Of a stretch of 64,000 bases of DNA, positions 30,146 to 40,583 are shown piece after piece. The stretch covers positions 42,536-106,535 of the forward strand of contig NZ_NRQY01000003.1 of assembly GCF_003996855.1 (NCBI RefSeq), read 5' to 3'. The notes beneath the pieces are model-generated. The model worked only from the letters and a program-made list of their open reading frames with translations, was not told the DNA's origin and did not search any database. The translations under genes and the position numbers were made by a program. The stretch's first letter is position 1. Every line of letters begins with the position of its first letter. The stretch is from Morganella morganii. Its GTDB lineage: Bacteria; Pseudomonadota; Gammaproteobacteria; Enterobacterales; Enterobacteriaceae.

Positions 30146-32503
30146 CTACGCTTTTTTACTTATAACTTCCATTCCGAAAGCAGGATTCACTAAGGCAAGT
30201 GAAAGAACTTCATCTATCGTTTTAACCGGATGAATATCCAGATCCGCTTTTATGTTATCCGGAATTTCTTCCAGATCACGGCGGTTTTCGTCCGGAATCA
30301 GAACAGTCTTAATACCGCCGCGGTGTGCTGCCAGCAGTTTTTCTTTCAGACCGCCGATAGGCAGCACCAGACCACGCAGGGTGATTTCCCCGGTCATGGC
30401 CACATCGGCATGCACCGGGTTACCGGTCAGTGCGGAAACCAGCGCCGTACACATTGCTGTACCGGCACTCGGGCCGTCTTTTGGTGTTGCACCTTCCGGA
30501 ACGTGGACGTGAATGTCGCGTTTTTCATAGAAATCATTGTTGATCCCTAATTTATCCGCACGGGCACGCACCACGGTTAACGCGGCCTGGATAGATTCCT
30601 GCATCACTTCACCCAGTGAACCGGTGTAGGAGAGTTTTCCTTTGCCCGGAACCGCTGCGGTTTCAATGGTAAGCAGGTCACCGCCGACTTCTGTCCACGC
30701 CAGACCAGTCACCTGACCCACGCGGTTTTCAGTGTCTGCACGGCCGTAATCCACTTTCTGCACACCGAGGTAATCTTTCAGGTTATCCTGATTAATTTCA
30801 ATGTGTTTCAGTGTTTTATCCATCAGCAGTTGTTTCACCGCTTTACGGCACAGTTTGGAGATTTCACGCTCCAGTCCGCGCACACCGGCTTCACGGGTGT
30901 AATAACGGATGATGCCGAGGATTGCACTGTCATCAATGTGCAGTTCGGTTTTCTTCAGCGCGTTGCGTTCAATCTGCTTCGGCAGCAGGTGACGCTTGGC
31001 AATGTTAAGTTTCTCATCTTCCGTATAACCGGACAGACGGATCACTTCCATACGATCCAGCAGCGGTGCCGGAATATTCATGGAGTTGGATGTCGCGACA
31101 AACATCACATCGGACAGATCGTAATCCACTTCCAGGTAGTGATCGTTAAACGCGATATTCTGTTCCGGGTCCAGCACCTCAAGCAGTGCGGAAGCCGGAT
31201 CACCGCGCATATCCGATGACATTTTGTCGATCTCATCCAGCAGGAACAGCGGGTTTTTTACGCCGACTTTTGCCATTTTCTGGATAAGTTTACCCGGCAT
31301 AGAACCGATGTAGGTACGGCGGTGACCACGGATTTCCGCTTCATCACGCACGCCGCCCAGCGCCATACGGACATACTTACGGCCGGTTGCACGGGCAATG
31401 GACTGCCCCAGTGAGGTTTTCCCCACCCCCGGCGGTCCGACGAGACACAGGATCGGCCCCTTGATTTTACTGACACGGCTCTGCACCGCCAGATATTCAA
31501 GGATACGCTCTTTCACCCGCTCCAGGCCATAATGGTCACTGTCGAGGATTTCCTGCGCTTTAATCAGATCTTTCTTCACTTTACTGCGCTTAACCCACGG
31601 AACCTGAATCATCCAGTCGATATAGCTGCGGACAACCGTTGCTTCCGCAGACATCGGCGACATCATTTTCAGTTTCTGTAATTCCGCTTCGGCTTTCTCT
31701 TTCGCCTCTTTCGGCATCTGCGCTTCTTCGATTTTGCGTTTCAGCGCTTCAGCTTCATCCGGCGCGTCGTCCATCTCACCCAGTTCTTTCTGGATAGCTT
31801 TCATCTGCTCATTGAGATAGTACTCGCGCTGGCTTTTTTCCATCTGCTTTTTGACGCGGTTACGGATGCGTTTTTCAACCTGTAACAGATCGATTTCCGA
31901 TTCCATCATCGCCATCAGATATTCGAGACGCTCAACCACATCTGACATTTCCAGTACAGACTGTTTGTCCTGTAATTTCAGTGTCATATGGGAAGCGATA
32001 GTGTCAGCCAGTTTGGCGACATCTTCGATACTGTGCAGGGATGTCAGGACTTCCGGCGGGATCTTTTTATTCAGTTTGATATAACCTTCAAACTGGTTGA
32101 TCGCCGTACGCAGCAGTACTTCCTGCTCGCGCTCGTCCACAACAGGGGATTCCATCAGCTCTGCCCGGGCAGAGAAGAAATCACCGTTGTCACTTAATTT
32201 TTTGATATGAGCACGTTGCAGGCCTTCGACCAGCACTTTCACGGTGCCGTCCGGCAGTTTCAGCATCTGCAATACAGACGCGACTGTCCCGACGGAAAAT
32301 AAATCATTGACGCCCGGTTCATCCGTTGACGCTTCTTTTTGTGCTACCAGCAGCACTTTTTTATCCATATCCATCGCTGTTTCCAGGCAATGGATAGATT
32401 TTTCGCGCCCGACAAATAAAGGAATAACCATGTGGGGGTAGACCACCACATCGCGCAAAGGCAGTACCGGGATTTCAATGCGTTCAGCACGCTCAGGATT
32501 CAT
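30146..32503 (-). CDS. lon: ATP-dependent protease Lon
   Basis: Lon degrades misfolded and regulatory proteins. The 785 residues are nearly identical in layout to E. coli Lon (784): N-terminal substrate domain ([14 protein letters not shown]), AAA+ module with Walker A GPPGVGKT and FLLDEIDK, and the C-terminal Ser-Lys protease with the nucleophile in PKDGPSAG and the lysine in [10 protein letters not shown]. The C-terminal tail ([10 protein letters not shown]) is divergent. A sigma-32 promoter lies upstream and the gene stands in the usual clpX-lon-hupB order. Confidence 0.98.
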   Translation of the reverse strand: MNPERAERIEIPVLPLRDVVVYPHMVIPLFVGREKSIHCLETAMDMDKKVLLVAQKEASTDEPGVNDLFSVGTVASVLQMLKLPDGTVKVLVEGLQRAHIKKLSDNGDFFSARAELMESPVVDEREQEVLLRTAINQFEGYIKLNKKIPPEVLTSLHSIEDVAKLADTIASHMTLKLQDKQSVLEMSDVVERLEYLMAMMESEIDLLQVEKRIRNRVKKQMEKSQREYYLNEQMKAIQKELGEMDDAPDEAEALKRKIEEAQMPKEAKEKAEAELQKLKMMSPMSAEATVVRSYIDWMIQVPWVKRSKVKKDLIKAQEILDSDHYGLERVKERILEYLAVQSRVSKIKGPILCLVGPPGVGKTSLGQSIARATGRKYVRMALGGVRDEAEIRGHRRTYIGSMPGKLIQKMAKVGVKNPLFLLDEIDKMSSDMRGDPASALLEVLDPEQNIAFNDHYLEVDYDLSDVMFVATSNSMNIPAPLLDRMEVIRLSGYTEDEKLNIAKRHLLPKQIERNALKKTELHIDDSAILGIIRYYTREAGVRGLEREISKLCRKAVKQLLMDKTLKHIEINQDNLKDYLGVQKVDYGRADTENRVGQVTGLAWTEVGGDLLTIETAAVPGKGKLSYTGSLGEVMQESIQAALTVVRARADKLGINNDFYEKRDIHVHVPEGATPKDGPSAGTAMCTALVSALTGNPVHADVAMTGEITLRGLVLPIGGLKEKLLAAHRGGIKTVLIPDENRRDLEEIPDNIKADLDIHPVKTIDEVLSLALVNPAFGMEVISKKA

Positions 32504-32588
32504 AGAGCACTCTCTTCGTTTAGCTTACGCCTTGTTGGGAACGTCGTGAAACGCGTTATCACGGGTTCCACTCCATAGAATAATCAAT

Positions 32589-32616
32589 ATATGGGGATGC
32601 ATTTCTCACATTCAAC
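32589..32616 (-). promoter_or_regulatory. Sigma-32 promoter of lon
   Basis: On the minus strand GTTGAA (32616-32611), 14 bases, then CCCCATAT (32596-32589). It is close to the known heat-shock promoter of E. coli lon in sequence and position (about 90 bases before the ATG). Confidence 0.88.
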
Positions 32617-32635
32617 ACTTTATTTAGTAAGAAAA

Positions 32636-32662
32636 GCAAAATGAGGGAAAATTCCCTCATTT
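32636..32662 (-). terminator. Terminator of clpX
   Basis: Inverted repeat AAATGAGGGAA/TTCCCTCATTT (32639-32649, 32652-32662) with a very tight loop; T-rich on the minus strand after the stem. It lies between the clpX stop and the lon promoter. Confidence 0.75.
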
Positions 32663-32696
32663 GGTTAATATTGATAACAACTGCGCTAACTTTCCG

Positions 32697-33977
32697 TTAC
32701 TCGCCGGAAACCTGAGCTTCCGGTTTGCGGTAAATCAGCATCGGTTCGGTCTGATTGGTTATCACATTTTCATCAATAACCACTTTTTCAACATTTTCCA
32801 TCAATGGTAAATCATACATCGTGTTGAGCAATGCGGCCTCAACAATGGAACGCAGACCACGGGCACCGGTTTTACGGTTCATCGCTTTTTTCGCAATGGC
32901 AATCAGTGCTTCACGGCGGAACTCCAGTTCAACATCTTCAATGCTGAACAGAGCCTGATACTGTTTGGTTAATGCGTTTTTCGGCTCCTGAAGGATCTGA
33001 ATCAGTGCATCTTCACTCAGTTCACCGAGCGTTGCCACCACCGGCAGACGACCGATAAATTCAGGGATCAGACCAAATTTGATCAGATCTTCCGGCTCAA
33101 CCTGAGCCAGTAATTCACCTTCTGTCGCTTTGTCTTTCTCGCCGTGCACTTCCGCGCCGAAACCGATACCGGAACGGGTATTCAGACGCTGACCGACCAC
33201 TTTATCCAGACCGGCAAACGCCCCGCCGCAGATAAACAGAATTTTCGAGGTATCAACCTGTAAAAACTCCTGCTGCGGATGTTTGCGCCCGCCCTGTGGC
33301 GGAACAGCAGCAATCGTCCCTTCAACCAGTTTCAGCAGTGCCTGCTGAACACCTTCACCGGAGACATCACGGGTAATCGACGGGTTATCTGATTTGCGGG
33401 AGATTTTATCGATTTCATCAATATAGACGATACCGCGCTGTGCTTTCTCCACATCATAGTCGCATTTCTGTAAAAGCTTCTGAATGATGTTTTCCACATC
33501 TTCCCCCACATAACCGGCTTCGGTCAGTGTGGTGGCGTCCGCCATCGTGAACGGCACATCCAGGTAGCGGGCCAGTGTTTCAGCCAGCAGCGTTTTACCG
33601 CTGCCGGTCGGACCGATCAGCAGGATATTACTTTTACCCAGTTCCACGCCGTCAGCGGTTTTATCGCCGTTGCGCAGACGTTTGTAGTGGTTATATACCG
33701 CGACTGCCAGCACTTTTTTTGCCAGTTCCTGACCAATGACATAATCATCGAGGTGCTGACGAATTTCATGAGGCGTCGGCAGTTCACTGCGTTCACTGCC
33801 CCGGGCCGGTATCAGATCTTTAATTTCTTCACGGATAATATCGTTGCATAAATCAACGCATTCATCACAGATATACACTGACGGGCCGGCAATCAGTTTT
33901 TTAACCTCATGCTGACTTTTTCCGCAGAAAGAGCAGTACAGCAGCTTTCCTGAACCGTCTTTGCGTTTGTCTGTCAT
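32697..33977 (-). CDS. clpX: ClpX unfoldase, ATPase subunit of ClpXP
   Basis: ClpX recognises tagged proteins and feeds them to ClpP. The 426-residue product has the N-terminal zinc domain (Cys15, Cys18, Cys37, Cys40), Walker A GPTGSGKT, pore loop GYVGEDVE and IDEIDKI. E. coli ClpX is 424 residues. It follows clpP by 108 bases on the same strand, the usual clpPX unit. ATG follows GAGGT at seven bases. Confidence 0.98.
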   Translation of the reverse strand: MTDKRKDGSGKLLYCSFCGKSQHEVKKLIAGPSVYICDECVDLCNDIIREEIKDLIPARGSERSELPTPHEIRQHLDDYVIGQELAKKVLAVAVYNHYKRLRNGDKTADGVELGKSNILLIGPTGSGKTLLAETLARYLDVPFTMADATTLTEAGYVGEDVENIIQKLLQKCDYDVEKAQRGIVYIDEIDKISRKSDNPSITRDVSGEGVQQALLKLVEGTIAAVPPQGGRKHPQQEFLQVDTSKILFICGGAFAGLDKVVGQRLNTRSGIGFGAEVHGEKDKATEGELLAQVEPEDLIKFGLIPEFIGRLPVVATLGELSEDALIQILQEPKNALTKQYQALFSIEDVELEFRREALIAIAKKAMNRKTGARGLRSIVEAALLNTMYDLPLMENVEKVVIDENVITNQTEPMLIYRKPEAQVSGE

Positions 33978-34085
33978 CAGTAAACCTCACTTAATCTGTA
34001 CAGCTCACCGCCTGTGAGCTGCAAAAAATGTCACAGCACCGCAGTACCCTGCCGCCCGGCAGGATACGGACAGTACCGGTGTTAC

Positions 34086-34706
34086 TTACCGGTGTGTGTA
34101 AATATGGTCAACCAGACCGTATTCCTGCGCTTCTTTCGCGGACAGGAAGCGGTCACGCTCGGTATCGCGCTGAATTTCCTCAACGGATTTACCGGTATGG
34201 TGAGCTAATAAATCATTCATGCGCGCTTTCACTTTCAGAATTTCCTGTGCATGAATTTCAATATCAGTAGCTTGTCCCTGATAGCCGCCCAGCGGCTGGT
34301 GAATCATCACCCGGGAGTTCGGCAGACAATAACGTTTGCCCGGCGCACCTGCCGTCAGTAAGAAAGCTCCCATTGAGCAGGCCTGGCCTACGCAGATAGT
34401 GCTAACCTGTGGTTTGATAAACTGCATGGTGTCATAAATAGACATCCCTGCGGTAATCACCCCGCCCGGTGAGTTGATATAAAGACTGATGTCTTTTTCC
34501 GGGTTTTCAGCTTCCAGGAAGAGTAACTGTGCCACGATCAGGTTTGCCATATGATCTTCAACCTGACCGGTTAAAAAGATAATACGGTCTTTTAATAAAC
34601 GGGAATAGATATCGTAGGAGCGTTCACCACGTGAAGTCTGCTCGATAACCATCGGCACCAGCGCCATGTTGGGTGCGAAAGTATCCTGATTGTCGTGATA
34701 TGACAT
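34086..34706 (-). CDS. clpP: ATP-dependent Clp protease proteolytic subunit ClpP
   Basis: ClpP is the 14-subunit serine peptidase used by ClpX and ClpA. The 206-residue precursor starts [20 protein letters not shown]; catalytic Ser is in [10 protein letters not shown] and His in MIHQPLGG. A short propeptide is expected. The ATG at 34706 was chosen because AGGAG is six bases before it; the ATG two codons upstream touches that site. A sigma-32-like promoter lies about 145 bases upstream. Confidence 0.97.
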   Translation of the reverse strand: MSYHDNQDTFAPNMALVPMVIEQTSRGERSYDIYSRLLKDRIIFLTGQVEDHMANLIVAQLLFLEAENPEKDISLYINSPGGVITAGMSIYDTMQFIKPQVSTICVGQACSMGAFLLTAGAPGKRYCLPNSRVMIHQPLGGYQGQATDIEIHAQEILKVKARMNDLLAHHTGKSVEEIQRDTERDRFLSAKEAQEYGLVDHIYTHR

Positions 34707-34847
34707 GTCCATCTCCTGATTGAATTTTATTGGTGCCTGGCGGATACCGGTTATTTTACTTGAGATCCGGTGAGATGACCATGCGCTATACGCGATTCGA
34801 TCATGCATATAAAACATATACTGTCCGGCAGAGACCTGATATGGCAA

Positions 34848-34877
34848 ATATGGGGGATAACCACCGCAGTTTTCAAG
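34848..34877 (-). promoter_or_regulatory. Sigma-32-type promoter of clpP
   Basis: On the minus strand CTTGAA (34877-34872) and a C5 tract beginning CCCCATAT (34856-34848) are 15-16 bases apart, close to RpoH consensus. E. coli clpPX is heat-shock regulated. The long leader (about 140 bases) is otherwise featureless. Confidence 0.75.
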
Positions 34878-34895
34878 GAATATTGTCAGAAATGA

Positions 34896-34933
34896 CAAAA
34901 AAACCGCAGACAATATACATTGCCTGCGGTTTT
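34896..34933 (-). terminator. Terminator of tig
   Basis: Stem AAAACCGCAG/CTGCGGTTTT (34900-34909, 34924-34933) with a partly paired 14-base loop and a T7 run on the minus strand. Confidence 0.9.
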
Positions 34934-34974
34934 AATCAGATAAACAGCCTTCGGCCGTTCACAAAGAGAGAGGA

Positions 34975-36285
34975 TTAACCTGCTGCCTGAACCTGGTTCA
35001 TCAGGTCAGTGAAGCCGGTTTCTTTATCTGTCACTTTTGCTTTCGCCAGAACAGTCTCAACAGCCTGCTCTTCCAGTGCCAGATTACGGATACCGTCCAT
35101 CATCTGTTTGTTTTTGTTGTAGTATTCCACAACTTCAGTCGGATCTTCGTATGCTGATGCCATTTCTTCGATCAGCGCGTTAACGCGATCGTCTTCAGCT
35201 TTCAGTTCGTTAGAAGAAATGACTTCACCTAACAGCAGACCAACCATTACACGGCGTTTAGCCTGACCTTCAAACAGTTCGCGGGGCAGTTCCATCGCCT
35301 GTTTTTCAGAGCCGCCGAAACGCTGTGCCGCCTGACGGCGCAGTTCTTCGATTTCACTGTCAACAGCTGCTTTCGGTACATCGATTTCGTTTGCTTTCAG
35401 CAGACCATCGATAACCTGGGATTTGATACGGTTGCGTACTGCATTTTTCAGTTCGCGTTCCATATTTTTGCGGATTTCCGCTTTCAGACCTTCCAGGGAA
35501 CCGTCGCCGATACCGAAACGTTTGATGAATTCTTCAGTCATTTCCGGCAGTTCGCGCTCTTCCACTTTTTTCAGGGTGATAGCGAACTTCGCTGCTTTCC
35601 CTTTCAGGTTTTCAGCGTGGTAATCTTCAGGGAAAGTGACATCGATTTCGAATTCTTCACCGGCTTTGTGACCCACAACACCGTCTTCGAAGCCCGGGAT
35701 CATACGATTCTGGCCCATGACCAGTACGAAATCAGATGATTTGCCGCCTTCGAACTCTTCACCGTCAACAGAACCGGTGAAGTCGATAGTAATGCGATCG
35801 TCAGCTTTTGCCGCGTCTTCAATTACTTTCCACTCAGCCTGCTGTTTACGCAGAGTTTCAACCATACCGTCGATGTCTTCGTCTTTAACGGTAACAACCG
35901 GTTTTTCAACTTCGATTGTTTCCAGACCTTTCAGCTCAACGTCAGGGAAGACTTCAAACTCAACAGTGTAAGTGAAATCCTGACCTTCTTTGTACGGCTC
36001 ATCGACTTTATAGTCCGGTGCACCGACAGGATTGATTTTGTTTTCGATGATCGCGCTGACAAAGTTACGTGACATCAGGTCGCTCAGTGCATCCTGAACC
36101 GCAACATCGCCGTAACGCTGTTTGATGATGTTGTGCGGCACTTTACCTTTACGGAAACCGTCGATACGTGCTTTTTTGGCGATTTCAGCTAATTGTTTAT
36201 TTACTTCTTTGTCAATGTCGGCTGCAGGAACGGTGATTAATACACGACGCCCAAGGCCTTCAGTCGTTTCAACAGAAACTTGCAT
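34975..36285 (-). CDS. tig: Trigger factor
   Basis: Trigger factor is the ribosome-bound chaperone and prolyl isomerase. The 436-residue product (E. coli 432) shows the ribosome-binding signature GFRKGKVP near residue 44-51, an FKBP-type domain around residues 160-245 ([19 protein letters not shown]) and a helical C-terminal chaperone domain. It precedes clpP on the same strand as in E. coli and is ended by its own terminator. Confidence 0.98.
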   Translation of the reverse strand: MQVSVETTEGLGRRVLITVPAADIDKEVNKQLAEIAKKARIDGFRKGKVPHNIIKQRYGDVAVQDALSDLMSRNFVSAIIENKINPVGAPDYKVDEPYKEGQDFTYTVEFEVFPDVELKGLETIEVEKPVVTVKDEDIDGMVETLRKQQAEWKVIEDAAKADDRITIDFTGSVDGEEFEGGKSSDFVLVMGQNRMIPGFEDGVVGHKAGEEFEIDVTFPEDYHAENLKGKAAKFAITLKKVEERELPEMTEEFIKRFGIGDGSLEGLKAEIRKNMERELKNAVRNRIKSQVIDGLLKANEIDVPKAAVDSEIEELRRQAAQRFGGSEKQAMELPRELFEGQAKRRVMVGLLLGEVISSNELKAEDDRVNALIEEMASAYEDPTEVVEYYNKNKQMMDGIRNLALEEQAVETVLAKAKVTDKETGFTDLMNQVQAAG

Positions 36286-36443
36286 CTTATTACCTCAAAA
36301 AAGTCTATTGCTCGGTCAACTCCAGATCTCACACCGGCCCGATGCCTGTGTGAAACGATAATGAACCGGGGCGGTCGCATTTAAAAACCGAGTTCCCTTA
36401 TATTCAGAAGCGTCCCGAAACCATACGGAATTTCAGACGCGAC

Positions 36444-36472
36444 ATTATAGCGATGCTGACAGGCCGCGTCGA
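36444..36472 (-). promoter_or_regulatory. Sigma-70 promoter of tig
   Basis: A perfect -10 TATAAT (36449-36444, minus strand) has a weak -35 TCGACG (36472-36467) 17 bases upstream. The predicted leader to the tig ATG is about 150 bases. The rest of the 36286-36555 gap is AT-rich without other supported features. Confidence 0.65.
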
Positions 36473-36555
36473 GAAGTGCAGACAAAAGAGTCTGAATTTC
36501 ACTCTTTTTCTGTTAAATTTTGTGCTGTGCGCTGCTTTTTCACTCAACAAGCGGC

Positions 36556-36885
36556 TTACTTTCCGCCACCGTGACAACGCGGGGACGGATTCACCGTGCC
36601 CTGGCTGTGATTCCACTCATCCGGGGTATAAGTATGCAGCGCCAGTGCGTGAACCCCGCCCGCCAGTTCATCCGCCAGCAGGGTATATATATGACGGTGA
36701 CGTGCAACAGGCCGCATACCGTCAAAAGTCTCACTGACCACCACCACTTTAAAATGAGTTTCCGATCCTGCCGGAACATTGTGCTGACCACTCTCATTCA
36801 CCACATCAATGTAATCAGGGGTAAGTGCATGATTCAGTTTTTCTTCAATACGCTGCTGCATCACAGCAGGAAATGATGCTGACAT
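36556..36885 (-). CDS. bolA: BolA-family transcription/iron-sulfur regulator
   Basis: A 109-residue BolA protein (E. coli 105) with the class II KH-like fold: VVNESGQHNVPAGSETHFKVVVVS and VHALALHTYTPDEW. BolA alters cell shape and biofilm in stationary phase and pairs with monothiol glutaredoxin. The ATG at 36885 follows AAGGA; a TTG start further out was rejected. It is divergent from yajG and upstream of tig, as in E. coli. Confidence 0.96.
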   Translation of the reverse strand: MSASFPAVMQQRIEEKLNHALTPDYIDVVNESGQHNVPAGSETHFKVVVVSETFDGMRPVARHRHIYTLLADELAGGVHALALHTYTPDEWNHSQGTVNPSPRCHGGGK

Positions 36886-36904
36886 AACTATCCTTCCGGT
36901 CAAT

Positions 36905-36928
36905 ACTGGCTTTCAGAGAAAGCCCAGT
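36905..36928. repeat. Inverted repeat in the bolA leader
   Basis: ACTGGCTTTC and GAAAGCCCAGT are complementary apart from one bulged base, with a 3-base loop. On the minus strand it ends about nine bases before the bolA ribosome-binding site, so it could be an operator or a translation-affecting hairpin. Confidence 0.45.
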
Positions 36929-37063
36929 GTAGTGAGTTTTTTATCAAAATCCATACCATTCACGGATAAAGCCGATTATCATCATGCGTTAAGCCGAACA
37001 CTCACACCCCGGCATTGATCCGGTGCTGTGACTGACTTCAACAACTTGTAACGGATTCATATT

Positions 37064-37645
37064 ATGTTGAAAAAATACCTCCTCCCGCTGTTCGCAATGC
37101 TTTTACTGGCCGGGTGTCAGGCGCCGTCCAATACCCTGTCCATTGAGCCGGTGATGAAATTACCGTCTGCGGATCCGACACTCGGTGCTGCCACCATTTC
37201 GATTACCGGCGTGGATAAACGCTCTTCGCAGACACTGGCCGAATTCAGCCGCAACGGCCAGCTGGCACAGCTGCGTCCGTCCCGTGACCTGCGTTTTCTG
37301 ATGCAGGAAACCCTGGAAAAACAGATGACCGCACGCGGTTTTATGATTGGGTCACCAGCGAACGCCAATGTGCAGATCGCTATCAATACCTTTAAGGCTG
37401 ATGTCCAGGAAGGCAGCGTCCGTCATAACATTACCGTCAATATCGATATTACCGTTCTGGCCACAGCGCAGAATAACAGCACAAAGAGCCGGACATTCCG
37501 TACCAGTTATAATGTGCAGGGGCCGTTCAGCGCCAGTAACGAAAAAATCACTGACGCCTTTAACCGCGCACTCAGCGATATTGTCGCGGACATGGCTCAG
37601 GATACACAAATCAGCCAGTTCATTAAGCAGAACACCCGCTACTAA
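37064..37645 (+). CDS. yajG: YajG family lipoprotein
   Basis: A 193-residue predicted lipoprotein (E. coli 192): signal peptide with lipobox LLAGC and Cys18, then a beta-rich domain with SRDLRFLMQETLEKQMTARGF and a C-terminal ADMAQDTQISQFIKQN. Function is unknown. It precedes ampG in the same direction by 94 bases, as in E. coli, suggesting an envelope or peptidoglycan-recycling link. Confidence 0.94.
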   Translation: MLKKYLLPLFAMLLLAGCQAPSNTLSIEPVMKLPSADPTLGAATISITGVDKRSSQTLAEFSRNGQLAQLRPSRDLRFLMQETLEKQMTARGFMIGSPANANVQIAINTFKADVQEGSVRHNITVNIDITVLATAQNNSTKSRTFRTSYNVQGPFSASNEKITDAFNRALSDIVADMAQDTQISQFIKQNTRY

Positions 37646-37739
37646 TCTGCCGTGCCGCCCGCAGCCGGATAACGCCGGGCGGCCTGCTGTTTTTCAGTCA
37701 CTGTGAATGCACCGCAGCCTGCGGTGTGTGAGGATAATC

Positions 37740-39227
37740 ATGCTCCGGAGTATTTGGGCGACATACAGCCAGCGTAATGCCCGTATTCTTTTACTGCTCG
37801 GTTTCGCATCCGGGCTGCCGCTGGCGCTGACCAGCGGTACACTCCAGGCCTGGATCACCGTCGAAAACGTGGATATCAGAACCATCGGCTTTTTCACGCT
37901 TGTCAGCCAGGCCTATGTTTTTAAGTTCCTGTGGGCGCCGTTTATGGATCGCTATCAGCTGCCGTTCCTCGGACGCCGCCGCGGCTGGATGATCGCCACA
38001 CAACTCCTGCTGGTTGTCAGTATTGCCGGTATGGGGATGCTGAAACCGACGGAACACCTCTGGTGGCTGGCTGCGGCAGCCGCGATTGTCGCCTTCTGCT
38101 CCGCATCACAGGACATCATTTTTGATGCCTATAAAACCGATCTGCTGTCCGCGAAAGACCGCGGCACCGGGGCGGCGATATCAACCTTAGGTTACCGGCT
38201 GGCGATGCTTCTCTCCGGCGGGCTGGCACTGTTTATCGCCCACCGCTATACCGGCTGGCAGAATATGTACCTGCTGATGGCGGGACTGATGCTGATAGGT
38301 GTATTCGCCACACTGAGAGCAAAAGAGCCGGAAACCGGGGCCCCGCCGCCGCGCACACTGCGTGAGGCGGTACGGGAGCCACTGGCGGAGTTTTTCTCCC
38401 GCAACAATACCTGGCTGCTGTTACTGCTGATTGTCCTTTATAAGATGGGGGATGCGTTTGCCCTGACACTCAGCACACCCTTTCTGATCCGGGGTGCCGG
38501 ATTCGGCCCGGACGAAGTGGGGCTTATCAACAAAACCCTGGGACTGGCCGCCACGATTGTCGGCGCCCTGTACGGCGGTTATCTGATGCAGCGCTGGAGC
38601 CTGTTTAAGTCACTGATGTTTTTCGGAATTTTGCAGGGATTTTCAAACCTTGGCTACTGGGTGCTGTCCGTCACGCCACAAAATATCTATATGATGGGCG
38701 GCGTGGTATTTATCGAAAATATCTGCGGCGGAATGGGAACCGCGGCTTTTGTCGCCCTGCTGATGACGCTCTGTAACCGCTCATTCTCCGCCACGCAGTT
38801 TGCCCTGCTCTCCGCACTGTCAGCGGTCGGCCGTGTCTATACCGGGCCTTTTGCCGGCTGGATGGTGGAAACCTACAACTGGAGCTGGTTCTATCTGTTC
38901 ACTGTGTTTGCCGCGGTTCCGGGATTGCTGCTGCTGCTGCTGTGCCGCAAAACATTGCTCTATACCCAGAAAACGGAACAGTTTCTGCCCCGGCGGCATT
39001 TCCGTAACGGCTACCGGACAGCCCTGTCGCTGCTGGGGATCACCGGCGTGCTGTTCACTGCCAGCCTGATCCTCCTGCTGACCGGTGTGTTTGAACTGAC
39101 CCCGGGCTTTATTCCGGATACGCTGAAAGGCGACCTGTTTATTTACGGTCTGAATATCGGTATTGCAGGGTTGTTCCTCGGTGGGCTGCTCGATTATTGT
39201 GCACTCCGCCGCGATAAACTGGCCTGA
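37740..39227 (+). CDS. ampG: Muropeptide permease AmpG
   Basis: AmpG imports GlcNAc-anhydroMurNAc peptides for cell-wall recycling and so supplies the inducer of AmpC-type beta-lactamases. The 495-residue protein (E. coli 491) is a major-facilitator transporter with about 14 spans; LLLGFASGLPLALTSGTLQAW and FCSASQDIIFDAYKTD are hallmark stretches. The ATG follows GAGGA; an ATG eleven codons upstream lacks a site. Followed by a strong terminator. Confidence 0.96.
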   Translation: MLRSIWATYSQRNARILLLLGFASGLPLALTSGTLQAWITVENVDIRTIGFFTLVSQAYVFKFLWAPFMDRYQLPFLGRRRGWMIATQLLLVVSIAGMGMLKPTEHLWWLAAAAAIVAFCSASQDIIFDAYKTDLLSAKDRGTGAAISTLGYRLAMLLSGGLALFIAHRYTGWQNMYLLMAGLMLIGVFATLRAKEPETGAPPPRTLREAVREPLAEFFSRNNTWLLLLLIVLYKMGDAFALTLSTPFLIRGAGFGPDEVGLINKTLGLAATIVGALYGGYLMQRWSLFKSLMFFGILQGFSNLGYWVLSVTPQNIYMMGGVVFIENICGGMGTAAFVALLMTLCNRSFSATQFALLSALSAVGRVYTGPFAGWMVETYNWSWFYLFTVFAAVPGLLLLLLCRKTLLYTQKTEQFLPRRHFRNGYRTALSLLGITGVLFTASLILLLTGVFELTPGFIPDTLKGDLFIYGLNIGIAGLFLGGLLDYCALRRDKLA

Positions 39228-39270
39228 TCGGTTGCTACGAATATCAGGAAAAATTCAATCAAAAGTTTAT

Positions 39271-39298
39271 AAAGCCGGTTAAAACCGGCTTTTTTTAT
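39271..39298 (+). terminator. Terminator of yajG-ampG
   Basis: Stem AAAGCCGGTT/AACCGGCTTT (39271-39280, 39283-39292) followed by T residues to 39297. Confidence 0.93.
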
Positions 39299-39468
39299 GC
39301 CTAATTTTAGATATTAGTCACAATTTTTGTAATTTATTTCTTAAAATTACATTCAAAACCACAAATACATCACATCAGCCATTTTCCTTTTTGTGCCTTC
39401 GACCTATATTCGCGCTGTTACTTCTGGCTTCTTTACTCTTTAACGACAAAATAAACAGCTAATAAATT

Positions 39469-40227
39469 ATGAAAAAAACGACTATTGCAGCCCTGATCGC
39501 TGCAACCGCCGCGTTTTCTGCGCAGGCTGAATATCAGTGGGGATTTGCTAACGTCAGCATGAACTATCTGGACTGGACTCCGCATACCACCCACAAGAGC
39601 GGTAACAGCTCGCATAAAGATGACTTTGCGTATCTGGAGCTTGAGGGCGGAGCCGGTTTTACCTGGGGTGAGCTCTATGGTTTCTTCGACCTCGAGAATG
39701 CGTTTAACAGTAAAAACGATTCCGATGCCGGGGATAACCAGCGTTACACCTTCAAAACCACGGCGCGTATCTACCTGGGTGACACCGGTTTTAATGCCTA
39801 CGGCCATGTCTACGGCACCTATTCCCTGCCGGGCAACGGTGGTAACTTCCATGAAGTGAACACGCTGTACGGTATCGGTTATAACACCGAATTCAACGGC
39901 TTATGGTTCAAACCGTTTGCTGCGCTGCACTATGTTGATCAAACGTTTTACAGCGGTAACAACGGTTATGTCCTCGGCTGGGTTGCCGGTTATGACTTTA
40001 ACCTGTGGGATGAAAAGTTCAGTATCACCAACTGGAACGAAATCGAGCTTAACCGTAACGATCGCTACGGCAACGGCGGGCGTGACGGTGTCAACGGCGC
40101 GCTGGCCTTATGGTGGACACCGGTTCCGTCAGTGACAACCGGCATTCAGTATCGTTATGCGGATAACAAACTGGGTGAGGATTTTTACCAGCAGGCTGTG
40201 GTTTACAGCATAAAATATAACTTCTGA
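39469..40227 (+). CDS. Tsx/OmpK-family outer-membrane channel
   Basis: A 252-residue protein with a clean signal peptide (cleavage after AAFSAQA, residue 20) and repeated amphipathic beta-strands ending in YSIKYNF, the terminal Phe typical of outer-membrane barrels. The mature N-terminus YQWGFANVSMNYLDWTP and DFAYLELEGGAGFTWGELYGFFDLE belong to the nucleoside-specific channel (Tsx) family and look closer to Vibrio OmpK than to E. coli Tsx (294 residues). It probably passes nucleosides or similar small solutes and could serve as a phage receptor. It lies alone between ampG and cyoA, where E. coli has nothing. Confidence 0.85.
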   Translation: MKKTTIAALIAATAAFSAQAEYQWGFANVSMNYLDWTPHTTHKSGNSSHKDDFAYLELEGGAGFTWGELYGFFDLENAFNSKNDSDAGDNQRYTFKTTARIYLGDTGFNAYGHVYGTYSLPGNGGNFHEVNTLYGIGYNTEFNGLWFKPFAALHYVDQTFYSGNNGYVLGWVAGYDFNLWDEKFSITNWNEIELNRNDRYGNGGRDGVNGALALWWTPVPSVTTGIQYRYADNKLGEDFYQQAVVYSIKYNF

Positions 40228-40244
40228 GTCATGTTTTTTCGCTG

Positions 40245-40268
40245 CGGGGGACAAAATCCCCCGTATTT
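40245..40268 (+). terminator. Likely terminator of the Tsx/OmpK-like gene
   Basis: Stem CGGGGGA/TCCCCCG (40245-40251, 40257-40263) with loop CAAAA and a short following TATTTCT. Confidence 0.65.
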
Positions 40269-40497
40269 CTACCAGGAAACTGTTTCTGAACAAAAAATTT
40301 TCACTATTACATCACATAAAGTGTAATAATCAGCGTCCCGTCCTTTCGGTATTTCCTTCCCTAATCTAAGCTTAAATATAAATTTGTCTCCTGATTGTTA
40401 AAATTGTGATTTTCACTTCACGATTTAATAAAAATCGGCCTACTTGTGATCCTTTTAACATAAAGAGGCAACAAACCAACCAATCTTATTACATATA

Positions 40498-40526
40498 TTT
40501 ACACTGATCTTACCTTGCCGTAATAT
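40498..40526 (+). promoter_or_regulatory. Promoter of the cyo operon
   Basis: TTTACA (40498-40503), 17 bases, TAATAT (40521-40526), about 50 bases before the cyoA start. Five of six and four of six matches. In E. coli cyo is controlled by ArcA, Fnr and others; I cannot confirm their sites here. Confidence 0.75.
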
Positions 40527-40583
40527 GTGCGGACTGATGAAACGACAAGAGTACTTAAGTACCTTTGTTTTTGGGGTCGTTGG

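Larger units (their letters stand above)
40228..40583. other. Gap before cyoA: terminator, inverted repeat, promoter
   Basis: A 356-base gap. It contains the terminator of the channel gene near its start, an ATTACA/TGTAAT inverted repeat at 40306-40327 (10-base loop) that may be a regulator site, and the cyo promoter at 40498-40526. The remainder is AT-rich with no coding frame I would call. Confidence 0.6.
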
